Shown: positions 36,373-44,470 of the stretch, piece by piece
Layout of the letters: every line of letters starts with the position of its first letter
How positions within the stretch are numbered: the stretch's first letter is position 1
Origin: Mucilaginibacter sabulilitoris
GTDB taxonomy: Bacteria; Bacteroidota; Bacteroidia; Sphingobacteriales; Sphingobacteriaceae
DNA: 64,000 nucleotides
Reading direction: 5' to 3'
Assembly (NCBI RefSeq): GCF_034262375.1
Contig: NZ_CP139558.1
Location: 6,572,001-6,636,000, forward strand
Translations under genes and position numbers: made by a program
Notes under the pieces: model-generated
Database searches by the model: none
The model's input: only the letters and a program-made list of their open reading frames with translations
Told to the model about the DNA's origin: nothing

Positions 36373-39300
36373 TTAAAAAGTTACGTTTAGCCCAAAAATG
36401 AAAGCTTTTTCAACTGGATATGATTCCTCACGCGAGGTATAACCTGTTTCAGGATCCATAAATTTCAGCTTGCTTGCCGTGAAGATATTTTGACCGGAAA
36501 CATAAAACCGAAGCGACTGGATGTTGAACTTTTTGGTAATTGCAGATGGGATGGTATAACCAATTACTCCGGTCTTCAGTCTTAAAAACCCTGTGTTCGC
36601 CATCCATATAGATGATGAAAAATCACCAAACCCATCACCATTTAAAGGATTGGTTGTGTTATTGGTGTTTTTTGAAGCATAGGCTCTTGGATATTTTGCA
36701 TCCTGGTGTTCAGGGGTCCAGCGGTTGTCAAAATATTCGTAAGATGTGTTGGTATTATTAATACGGAATGGTACGGTTTGATAACCCTGAATATTTAAAC
36801 TGGCATGCGCCGCACCCTGAAAAAACAGGGTAATGTCAAAGCCTTTCCATGAAGCGTTTAGGTTAAGGCCGTAGGTTATTTCAGGATAGGTAGGATAACC
36901 AACTACGGTTTCATCATTGTCATCAATTTTCCCATCGCCGTTTAAGTCGGCATATTTCACATCACCCGGATGCAGCGTACCAAATTGGGTTATGTTATAA
37001 CCGTCCTGACTGTCAATAATTCCGTCGCCATTTTTGTCGTCAGATGTTTTAAACAGGCCAAGTGCCTGGTAGCCAAATGGAGTGCCTAACGACCGGCCGG
37101 TACGGCTGCGCCTTGGATTATTCTTTGTAACGTCATTTTCAAAAACCTGCAGTAGTTTGTTTTTAGCAAAGCTAAAGTTACCCGCTACGCCCAACTGCAA
37201 ACCATTACTGAACTTGTTATTTGTACCAAGCACAAACTCAACACCATGATTGCTCATTACCCCAGCGTTTTCCTGCGCCAGATCTAAGCCATATTCAACC
37301 GGTACCGTAACAGTAGGTTGGGTTAACATGTCAGACCGTTTTTCATAAAAATAATCGGCTTCAACAGTTAACTTTCCCTGCCATAAAGAGGCATCGAAAC
37401 CAACATCAGATTTATTGGCTTTTTCCCAGGTAATTCGCGGATTGGCTTCCCGTGGTATATAAGATCCCTGTACAAGGCTTCCGGTACCAAAAGAGTAGGC
37501 GTTGCCATATAAATTATATTTAGTGAGATACTGATAGTCAGTAGCCGTAAGGTTTCCTGATTTACCCCACGACCCTCTGATTTTCAGGTTATCAATAAAT
37601 GACAAATTATTTTTTATGAAGGGCTCTTCAGACAAGCGCCATGCTCCCGAAAAAGCTGGAAAAAAAGCCCACCGGCTGCCGGGTGCAAAACTGTAATGCC
37701 CGTCATACCTGCCGGTAGCCTCAATTAAGTATTTGCCTTTGTATGCATAGTTTACACGGTAAACATATCCGAGCTGGCTGCTGGTTGATGACGAGCCGCC
37801 GTTATCAAAGTTAAGGCGGTCTGATGTACCTAGACTCAATTCATCAACGTCCACGCTAAACCCTTTTCTCGAAGCATAAAAACTACTTCCTTTACCATTG
37901 CGCGCTTCTGCTACTAACAAACCCGTTATCTCGCTGTTACCAAATGTGCGGTGATAGTTCAAATAGCCCTGGTAAGTAAAATTCTGGCTTTTGCCAAAAG
38001 TTTGCGTAAGTGTTGTAAAGCCATCGCCAAGCTGCGTTTTTGTATAGGTGGCCGGCGTTTTTGTGCCATCATATAGGTAATAGTAATTTGGACGCGCCCA
38101 GTTTTTATCCGTTTCTGTACTTGGGTCGTAACCAAACACGCCTTTTATGCTTAAACCTTTTACAAATGGCAACTGCTGCTCTACTGATATGGAATTTAAT
38201 GCCGTGTTTCTGCTGATTCTGGCATAACTTCCGCTTTCCAGATCTCCTGCTGGTGAATAACCGCCCGATTCACCCCAAAGACCGTTATGATAATAAATAG
38301 CTGCCGTAGGTATATAAGAAATGCCCTGCGGATTTGGCCCGGTTTGATTTTGCTCAATGGAATTGTTTAAAGCTACAGTTACTTTAGTGGTAGATGTGGC
38401 ATTGATATCCAGCATAGCATTATAATTATAGCGGTTATATGATAGCGGATCATAAACACCATTCTGCCGTAAAAAATTAAATCCTACGTAATACTGTACC
38501 CTATCAGTACCACCTGATATTTGTAAACTATAGTTTTGCTGTGGTTTATTTAATTTAATCAGTTCGCGTTCGGCATTGCTATTAGGATATTTGTCGGGGT
38601 TTTGGGTATGCAAGTTATCATAGTTGCTTATAAGGTCTGCAGGAAATTCCGCTTGCCCCCCTGAGTTTACATCACCTTCGTTTTTGAGCGTCATGTAATC
38701 TTTTGCATTCAACATATTTGGCGGGAATGTTGGGCGCTGAAAGCCATAATAGCCACCCAATGAGATGGTAGGTGCACCGCTCTTTCCATGCTTGGTTGTT
38801 ATCAGTATTACACCGTTGGCGCCTGCTAAACCATACGGGGCTACAGCTGCCGCATCTTTCAAAATAGATACTGATTCTATCTGATTTTGATCTATCTGGC
38901 CTATGTTGGGCCTAATAATACCGTCAATTACAATTAGTGCACCGCTGCTTCCATTTGTTCCTATTCCCCGCACGTGAATATCCGGATCATCCTGTCCGGG
39001 TACTCCTCCATTGGGTCTGGCAGATATACCGGCAACCCGGCCCGCCAAAGACGAAGTAATGTTAGGAACAGGAGCTTTAGCCAGCTCACTGCCTTTAACA
39101 GCCGAAACTGCAGATGTTAATGATGTTTTGCGCTGTGTACCATATCCTACTACCAAAACTTCATTTAAGTTTTGATTACCCTCTTTAAGCCGAACGTTGA
39201 TAACAGTGTTTGCCCCAGGTACAATTTCAGCGCTTTCAAAGCCAACAAAACTAAAAATGAGGGTTCCTTTATTATCGGGTACAGTAATTTTATAATTGCC

Positions 39301-39786
39301 ATCCCCATCGGTAACGGTACTGGTGCTGGTTCCCTTCAATATAATATTAACACCGGGTAGCGCCACGTTTTTATCATCGGTTACTTTACCGGTAATTGTA
39401 ACAGGCAGCAGCTTTTCAACAACCGGAGCAGGTTTATATTTAATAACAATTACATTATTGGTAATTGTATAGGTCAGCGGTTTATCCTTAAAACAGGCCT
39501 TCAGTGCATCGTCTATAGTGGCATTTTTAAGGTTCAGGTCGGTATTGCCTAAACCATTTACCATTTCTTCGGCATACAGTACTTTGAAAAATGTTTGCGT
39601 TTGTATAACCTGAAAAAGCTTTTCTACAGGAACATTGGTGCCCTTATAGGTGATGCGCTGACCATAACTGGCCTGCGAAACCTGTAAAAAAACGGTGATC
39701 AATAAAACAACGGTAAGTTTCATTACCAGCAAAATTTTAGGAATACAGGCAGGGCGCATGCATCCCGTTTGAAAATAAAATTTCAT
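36373..39786 (-). CDS. SusC/RagA TonB-dependent transporter with STN domain (PUL 3)
   Basis: 1137 residues. Signal segment from an internal Met (MKLTVVLLITVFLQVSQASY), STN domain (PVEKLFQVIQTQTFFKVLYA), carboxypeptidase-D-like domain (TGKVTDDKNVALPGVNIILK), plug from NEVLVVGYGTQRKTSLTSAV and beta-barrel with EF-hand-like acidic loops (DLNGDGKIDDND), ending FIFGLNVTF. STN couples it to the upstream FecR/sigma pair. Complete. Confidence 0.95.
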   Translation of the reverse strand: MKFYFQTGCMRPACIPKILLVMKLTVVLLITVFLQVSQASYGQRITYKGTNVPVEKLFQVIQTQTFFKVLYAEEMVNGLGNTDLNLKNATIDDALKACFKDKPLTYTITNNVIVIKYKPAPVVEKLLPVTITGKVTDDKNVALPGVNIILKGTSTSTVTDGDGNYKITVPDNKGTLIFSFVGFESAEIVPGANTVINVRLKEGNQNLNEVLVVGYGTQRKTSLTSAVSAVKGSELAKAPVPNITSSLAGRVAGISARPNGGVPGQDDPDIHVRGIGTNGSSGALIVIDGIIRPNIGQIDQNQIESVSILKDAAAVAPYGLAGANGVILITTKHGKSGAPTISLGGYYGFQRPTFPPNMLNAKDYMTLKNEGDVNSGGQAEFPADLISNYDNLHTQNPDKYPNSNAERELIKLNKPQQNYSLQISGGTDRVQYYVGFNFLRQNGVYDPLSYNRYNYNAMLDINATSTTKVTVALNNSIEQNQTGPNPQGISYIPTAAIYYHNGLWGESGGYSPAGDLESGSYARISRNTALNSISVEQQLPFVKGLSIKGVFGYDPSTETDKNWARPNYYYLYDGTKTPATYTKTQLGDGFTTLTQTFGKSQNFTYQGYLNYHRTFGNSEITGLLVAEARNGKGSSFYASRKGFSVDVDELSLGTSDRLNFDNGGSSSTSSQLGYVYRVNYAYKGKYLIEATGRYDGHYSFAPGSRWAFFPAFSGAWRLSEEPFIKNNLSFIDNLKIRGSWGKSGNLTATDYQYLTKYNLYGNAYSFGTGSLVQGSYIPREANPRITWEKANKSDVGFDASLWQGKLTVEADYFYEKRSDMLTQPTVTVPVEYGLDLAQENAGVMSNHGVEFVLGTNNKFSNGLQLGVAGNFSFAKNKLLQVFENDVTKNNPRRSRTGRSLGTPFGYQALGLFKTSDDKNGDGIIDSQDGYNITQFGTLHPGDVKYADLNGDGKIDDNDETVVGYPTYPEITYGLNLNASWKGFDITLFFQGAAHASLNIQGYQTVPFRINNTNTSYEYFDNRWTPEHQDAKYPRAYASKNTNNTTNPLNGDGFGDFSSSIWMANTGFLRLKTGVIGYTIPSAITKKFNIQSLRFYVSGQNIFTASKLKFMDPETGYTSREESYPVEKAFIFGLNVTF

Positions 39787-39919
39787 ACATTTGAGTGTTT
39801 GGGTTAAATTTTGGTTAAAGATTGGTCGTACAATTGTTAGCGGTTTATCCCAGGCTTAGCCAGGAGAGCGTTCGTAGCGCTTCCTGGTTTCTATTAGAAA
39901 AACCGCAATGAAGTAAATA

Positions 39920-41116
39920 TTAAGGCATGGCGGTAATTCTCCTTTCTGTAATTTTAAAGTGTACTAATCCGGTTAATTCAAGGTATTTTAAAACTTCGGT
40001 GATGTTTTGCGAACGGGGTATGGTACCCACAAAGGTTGCCGATGTAGTTTTGCCCTCATAATCAACATCCACATCATACCACCGGGCTATTTTGCGCATA
40101 ATGCTTTGCAGCTTTTCATGAGCAAAATTGAAGTTGCCGTTCTTCCATTCAACAGCCTCATTTACATTCACATTTTTCACTGTGATATCTTGTTTTACCA
40201 TAGCCTGCTGGCCAGGCACAATCATCTGTTGTGTATTGCCTTTTATAATTTTAACAGATCCCTCAAGCAGCGTGGTTGTAGTCGCATCCTCGTCGTTGTA
40301 TCCCATAATGTTAAAATGGGTGCCAAGTACCACTACCTCCGTGTTATTTACGCTTACCTTAAATGGGTGCATTTTGTCCTTAGCTACTTCAAAATATGCT
40401 TCCCCTTCCAGCGTCACACTCCGTTGTTTATCGGTAAAACGGGCCGGAAATTTCAGTGAAGATTGCGCGTTAAGCCATACCTTACTACCATCAGGCAGCA
40501 CAACCTGATATTGGCCACCACGCGGCGTGCTTATGGTGTTATAAGTCAGTTCATCGGTTGGCTGAGCATTGTATTTTGAAACATCATAAACAAGCCGGCC
40601 ATTTTTTGATTTATAAACATGTACGCCGCCCTGGCTGGCCAGCATACCATTGTGAGCTGAATCAAGAACAATCACCTTTCCATTGCCCAGCGTAAGCATG
40701 GCTTTATTGCCACCCGGAACTATTTTTGCCGCGTGAGTAACGTGAGCCGAAAACTCAGGCGTTTTTTTGTCTTTAAAAAAATAATAAAACAGGCCCAAAG
40801 CACACAACATAGCTGCCATAGCGGCTATTTTTTTTATAAAAGGCCACGAGTTTTTTTGTTTTGGAAGTTTTTTGTTTGATTCCGACGAGCCTTCAGCTTC
40901 ATTGAGCTTACTCTCAATCAGGTTAGCCAGATATCCGTTTTCGGGATAGCGTTCATCCGGTTCGTTTTGAAAATACCAGCTATATTTGTTCAAAACCTCC
41001 TCAATTTCAGCTTCCGAAGCGGTTCTAAACCATTCTGTAAGCTGCAGATGATCGCTTTCGCTTTGTTGCTGATTTTTAAGTTTCTCGAAAAATTGATCAG
41101 GTATTGATTGGCTCAT
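39920..41116 (-). CDS. FecR-type anti-sigma factor (PUL 3)
   Basis: About 398 residues from the ATG at 41116 (MSQSIPDQFFEKL); a frame extension to 41137 is less likely. One transmembrane helix near residues 103-120 (AAMAAMLCALGLFYYFF), FecR domain (LPDGSKVWLNAQSSLKFPAR, LEGEAYFEVAKDKMHPFKV, LGTHFNIMGYNDED) and DUF4974 (KLQSIMRKIARWYDVDVDYE). It is about half-identical by eye to the PUL 2 FecR, so the two loci share ancestry. Confidence 0.93.
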   Translation of the reverse strand: MSQSIPDQFFEKLKNQQQSESDHLQLTEWFRTASEAEIEEVLNKYSWYFQNEPDERYPENGYLANLIESKLNEAEGSSESNKKLPKQKNSWPFIKKIAAMAAMLCALGLFYYFFKDKKTPEFSAHVTHAAKIVPGGNKAMLTLGNGKVIVLDSAHNGMLASQGGVHVYKSKNGRLVYDVSKYNAQPTDELTYNTISTPRGGQYQVVLPDGSKVWLNAQSSLKFPARFTDKQRSVTLEGEAYFEVAKDKMHPFKVSVNNTEVVVLGTHFNIMGYNDEDATTTTLLEGSVKIIKGNTQQMIVPGQQAMVKQDITVKNVNVNEAVEWKNGNFNFAHEKLQSIMRKIARWYDVDVDYEGKTTSATFVGTIPRSQNITEVLKYLELTGLVHFKITERRITAMP

Positions 41117-41174
41117 ATCTATTAAGACGAACGCCAATTGTTAAAGAACCCCTGAGTGTGAAAATATTTTTAAT

Positions 41175-41765
41175 TTACCGTGAAGAAATTGTAAGGTACA
41201 GTAATATTGCTACTATTTCGCCGTGTTTATAAAGGTATTTGCGCACAAAGCTAACACCGGCATATAATTGTTTTTTTACTACCGATTTGGAGATGTGGAG
41301 TTTTAAAGCAATCTCATCGAGCGTAAGTTCGTCATTTAAACGCAGTTTAAATATTTGTTTGCGTTTTTCGGGTAACAGATCTATGGCTTGCTGAGCCATT
41401 TGATAATATTCGCTATAGATAAAGTGATTGTCGGTATAATTTTCTCCCATCAAAGCATTTAATTCTATTATATCCAACGCTTTACTTTCCACCTGCAAAC
41501 GGCGGATATAATCAAACAAGAGATGCTTTGCCGATTGGTATAAATAAGCTTTTACAGATTTCACTTTAACCAGGTTTTCGCGATTTTCCCAAACTTTTAA
41601 AAAAAGTTCCTGTACAATTTCCTCGCTGGTTTCTTTTACATAGCAAATGCTATATATGTATTTATAAATGTTCTTAAGGTATGCCGTGTAAAATTGTGTA
41701 AATGCTTCTCTGTCGCCAATGGCGATGCGATTAATTAATTCGGGTTCATTAAAAAGCACTTTCAT
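41175..41765 (-). CDS. ECF RNA polymerase sigma factor (PUL 3)
   Basis: About 196 residues from the ATG at 41765 (MKVLFNEPELINRIAIGD). Region 2 (FTQFYTAYLKNIYKYIYSI, TSEEIVQELFLKVWENRENL) and region 4 (LLPEKRKQIFKLRLNDELTLDEIALKLHISKSVVKKQLY) are clear. A longer frame to 41798 gives no family sequence. First gene of PUL 3, 58 bases ahead of FecR. Confidence 0.93.
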   Translation of the reverse strand: MKVLFNEPELINRIAIGDREAFTQFYTAYLKNIYKYIYSICYVKETSEEIVQELFLKVWENRENLVKVKSVKAYLYQSAKHLLFDYIRRLQVESKALDIIELNALMGENYTDNHFIYSEYYQMAQQAIDLLPEKRKQIFKLRLNDELTLDEIALKLHISKSVVKKQLYAGVSFVRKYLYKHGEIVAILLYLTISSR

Positions 41766-42028
41766 TAAATTAAAATAGGGGTACTTATTATAACACAATG
41801 CTTCGCAATCGATTGCAATTTAATTTCAACTTTGCTCGCTGCTTAAATTTTTTTTTAATATAATAAACTATTTAATGGTTTGATTGGCACAAAGCAATTA
41901 TACAAACATAGAAAATTCCCTGCAATACTTAAAATAATGCATTTTTCGATTTCTGTGGAGACTCAAAACTTAAGATTACAAATGCTATTAATGGATGATA
42001 TTCATGTGATTTAAAAATACAAAAAAGA

Positions 42029-42083
42029 TTTGCAAGTATTAAAATTATTAGTAAGTTTGTACTTACCGTAAGTTATTACTTAC
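42029..42083 (+). promoter_or_regulatory. ArsR-gene promoter with two tandem operators
   Basis: TTTG at 42029-42032, 19-base spacer, TAAGTTTG at 42052-42059 form a consensus promoter. Two identical inverted repeats GTAAGT-N4-ACTTAC lie at 42051-42066 and 42068-42083, the first covering the -7 element. A dimeric ArsR repressor bound there would block its own promoter. Confidence 0.85.
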
Positions 42084-42093
42084 TAAATAAACA

Positions 42094-42420
42094 ATGAACA
42101 GTAACCTGGCATTTAACGCATTAGGCGACCCGACCCGCCGCTCCATCTTTGAGAAATTACAGCATGGCCCTTTATCCGTAGTGCACATCGCCGAAGGGAT
42201 GAGCGTCAGCCGCCCGGCCGTATCGCAACATTTAAAAGTGCTCAAGGAAGCGAAGCTGATCAGTCTGAAAACCGTCGGCAACAATAACATTTATGAATTG
42301 AACCGTGAAGGAATCATTGCGATGAGAAACTACTTAGACAAATTTTGGGACGATGCTTTGGCGAACTTCAAAGCACTGGCTGAACAAACCGAAAAAGCAA
42401 AAAATAATGGAAACCATTGA
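42094..42420 (+). CDS. ArsR-family transcriptional regulator
   Basis: 108 residues, a winged helix-turn-helix of the ArsR type without metal-binding cysteines: NLAFNALGDPTRRSIFEKLQ, then GPLSVVHIAEGMSVSRPAVSQHLKVLKEAKLIS as the recognition region. This DPTRR subgroup commonly pairs with AHSA1/SRPBCC proteins, and here the next gene is one, overlapping by 14 bases, so the two are translationally coupled. Probably represses its own operon through the tandem GTAAGT/ACTTAC sites. Confidence 0.93.
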   Translation: MNSNLAFNALGDPTRRSIFEKLQHGPLSVVHIAEGMSVSRPAVSQHLKVLKEAKLISLKTVGNNNIYELNREGIIAMRNYLDKFWDDALANFKALAEQTEKAKNNGNH

Positions 42421-43282
42421 ATTAAACACCATCAGAAAAGAAATTAGGGTAACGGCCTCGCAGCAGACCGCCTTTGAAGTATTTGTCAACCAGATGGGCC
42501 TCTGGTGGCCCGCTTCCGGGCACAATGATGACTGCCCGATGGTCAAAGTCGGCCTGGAAGCTAAAGCCGGCGGCCGCTGGATCGGCTACAACAGTGACGG
42601 TAAAGAACGCGATCTCGGTAAAGTGCTGATCTATGAACCTTACACGCTGTTTGCACTCGACTGGCAGACAGATGCCAACTTCCAATATAACCCGGAACTG
42701 CATAGCGAGGTAAGGGTGGAGTTTATCCCCGAAGGTCCGAAAAGCACCCGCGTCACCTTAACGCATAAAGACCTCAATGTATTAGGTGATCTGCAAAACG
42801 CGGCCGACATCAACGAAGGCTGGAGCGATGTACTGGCAGTCTATCAGCAATTTGCTACCAATTACACCACCCGTATTCAGGTAAACGCCAACCCGCAGGA
42901 AGCCGAAAAAGCGATCAGTCAGGTAGCCGGCTGGTGGGCGAAAAACTTTGAGGGAAGCGCCGCAAAGCTGCGCGACCAGTTTACTGTTCGTTTCGGCGAA
43001 ACTTTTGTGGATTTTGAGATCGCTGATCTGATCCCGGGCGATACCATCGTTTGGGAAGTGAAAGATTGCTTCTTGCACTGGCAGGCAGACAAAACTGAAT
43101 GGAACGGTACCCGTGTCGTCTGGGAACTCATCCCCGAAAATAACGGCACAAAAATCATTATGACCCATATCGGCCTGACGCCGGAAGTAGAATGTTATGA
43201 AAACTGCCGCACCGGTTGGACGGAACACATTAACCAAAGCATGCATAATTTCATCAACACGGGTAAGGGTGAACCACAATAA
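42407..43282 (+). CDS. Double SRPBCC (AHSA1-like) protein
   Basis: About 291 residues from the ATG at 42407, inside the end of the ArsR gene. It holds two tandem SRPBCC/START-like domains: residues 1-150 (VTASQQTAFEVFVNQMGLWWPASG, EAKAGGRWIGYNSDG, STRVTLTHKDLNVLGD) and 155-290 (QVNANPQEAEKAISQVAGWW, WEVKDCFLHWQADKTEWNGT, GTKIIMTHIGLTPEVECYEN). Members of the fold bind hydrophobic ligands in a deep cavity. Two different domains in one chain are less usual than the single-domain partner. Ligand unknown. Confidence 0.88.
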   Translation: METIELNTIRKEIRVTASQQTAFEVFVNQMGLWWPASGHNDDCPMVKVGLEAKAGGRWIGYNSDGKERDLGKVLIYEPYTLFALDWQTDANFQYNPELHSEVRVEFIPEGPKSTRVTLTHKDLNVLGDLQNAADINEGWSDVLAVYQQFATNYTTRIQVNANPQEAEKAISQVAGWWAKNFEGSAAKLRDQFTVRFGETFVDFEIADLIPGDTIVWEVKDCFLHWQADKTEWNGTRVVWELIPENNGTKIIMTHIGLTPEVECYENCRTGWTEHINQSMHNFINTGKGEPQ

Positions 43283-43392
43283 TGACACTGGAAAATAATG
43301 TTTGAAATCGTCGCTCAAACCTCTTGGAATAAGATTTGTTAATTCATAAGAAATAACAAATTCATCGATCTATAAGTACTAGAGGAAGCAAA

Positions 43393-43533
43393 GTGGAACA
43401 CCTTTCCGTATCGGATCAGCCCCACGAAATCAAATACGAAGCGCATAAAGAAGGCGTTAGCAAGCAGGAAATCAAAGACGCAAAGAAGTCAACCGGCAAC
43501 CAGCGTAAGGATATCGAAAAGAAAGTCAAATAA
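43393..43533 (+). CDS. DUF3606-like small protein
   Basis: 46 residues from a GTG at 43393, with AGAGGA six bases upstream. The second half, VSKQEIKDAKKSTGNQRKDI, matches the DUF3606 pattern (a helix of the form V-S-K-x-x-L/I followed by a G-N turn); the first half (LSVSDQPHEIKYEAHKEG) fits the family start without its usual N-terminal extension. It is too short for many gene callers. Function unknown. It is followed directly by a terminator. Confidence 0.6.
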   Translation: MEHLSVSDQPHEIKYEAHKEGVSKQEIKDAKKSTGNQRKDIEKKVK

Positions 43534-43537
43534 GAAC

Positions 43538-43556
43538 AGCCCCGTAAGGGGCTTTG
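43538..43556 (+). terminator. Terminator after DUF3606-like gene
   Basis: AGCCCC-GTAA-GGGGCT followed by TTG; six-base GC-rich stem immediately after the stop codon. Confidence 0.75.
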
Positions 43557-43700
43557 TATCGGAATAACTTACGTGGTGAAGGTTATCTGGCCTGGCGTTC
43601 CCGCTCAGATGCATGCCCGAACTCAGATAGATCAGTCGTTTGGTTTTTTGGATCAGGCAGGTCAGGATATAGGGAGCCAATATATTCACATTTAATAATT
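43555..43700 (-). pseudogene. Short-chain dehydrogenase fragment
   Basis: The minus strand reads NILAPYILTCLIQKTKRLIY followed by LSSGMHLSGNARPDNL, which is the central part of an SDR-family oxidoreductase (N-x-LAPY-x-LT, then the catalytic-region Ser in YLSSGMH). Neither the N-terminal NAD-binding part nor the catalytic YxxxK follows in frame. It is a remnant of about 45 codons wedged between the DUF3606 terminator and the concanavalin-like gene. Confidence 0.65.
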
Positions 43701-43748
43701 GTTCGCTTGGTGCCTTTCATGTTTCGAATTTGTCAAAGAAGATCAAAA

Positions 43749-44447
43749 CTATTTTTCTTTCACCACTTTGATATCCCGGAAAAAAGCATCCGTGCCGGCA
43801 TCCACCCAAAGGCCGATAGCGCCGCTGTTGGATGCACCCAACTTCAGGTCGTTAACGATCAGGACGGGCTGCGGTTGATCGTTCAGGTAAAGTTTAGCCT
43901 GGGCATCCCTGACCACGATCTTCATTTTGATCCACTCGTTAAGCCCCATGTCGGCATAGGATTCATATTGTCCCGCAGCTTCTTTTCGAAGCCTGTCGAA
44001 CTTATGATCAGGATAAGAGAAATATTGCGTGGAATGGTTCCTGCGAAGTTGGTCCTCCGCCCTTCCGTTGGTAGGCCTGATATAAATGGATTCAAACCGG
44101 CTGTTGTCCTGGCTGATCCGGAAGGCTAACCCGATAAAGCCCCTTGCATAACCCTCCGCGGCGGGCAGCAGCCGGCTCAACAGCTTGACCTCAATGGTCC
44201 CGTTGCGGAAATCACCGGTGTTGCTCAGCCGTACGAACGTGGGAATGTCAGCGCCTTTGATCGTGGTGTCCCTGCTTACGTTCACCGCTTTTCTGCCGCC
44301 GATGCTGGTGACCGACATCTTCACCGATACGGGTTTCAGGCCATAATTTTCAAAATTGGTATTCTGCGCGAATAAGCGGCAGCAAGAAGATAATAACCAT
44401 ATACTGATGATCGCGCCGCGTAAGAGGGGGAAATTTGATGAAAACAT
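43749..44447 (-). CDS. Secreted concanavalin-like (DUF1080-like) protein
   Basis: About 232 residues from the ATG at 44447 (MFSSNFPLLRGAIISIWLL), with a signal peptide ending RLFAQN. The frame opens further upstream into the preceding gene but that part is not protein-like. The mature part reads as a lectin/concanavalin beta-sandwich: NGTIEVKLLSRLLP, GFIGLAFRISQDNSRFESIY, NEWIKMKIVVRDAQAKLYLN, GAIGLWVDAGTDAFFRDIKV. No catalytic motif is obvious, so glycan binding or weak similarity to DUF1080 hydrolases are both possible. It starts 24 bases after the stop of the 1226-residue fusion gene and is probably cotranscribed with it. Confidence 0.8.
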   Translation of the reverse strand: MFSSNFPLLRGAIISIWLLSSCCRLFAQNTNFENYGLKPVSVKMSVTSIGGRKAVNVSRDTTIKGADIPTFVRLSNTGDFRNGTIEVKLLSRLLPAAEGYARGFIGLAFRISQDNSRFESIYIRPTNGRAEDQLRRNHSTQYFSYPDHKFDRLRKEAAGQYESYADMGLNEWIKMKIVVRDAQAKLYLNDQPQPVLIVNDLKLGASNSGAIGLWVDAGTDAFFRDIKVVKEK

Positions 44448-44470
44448 AATGATTTTTTTAAATGAAGTTT

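Noticed and set aside
43554-44129. Plus-strand open frame of 191 codons
   Set aside because: Antisense to the concanavalin-like gene, which has a signal peptide and coherent fold pattern.
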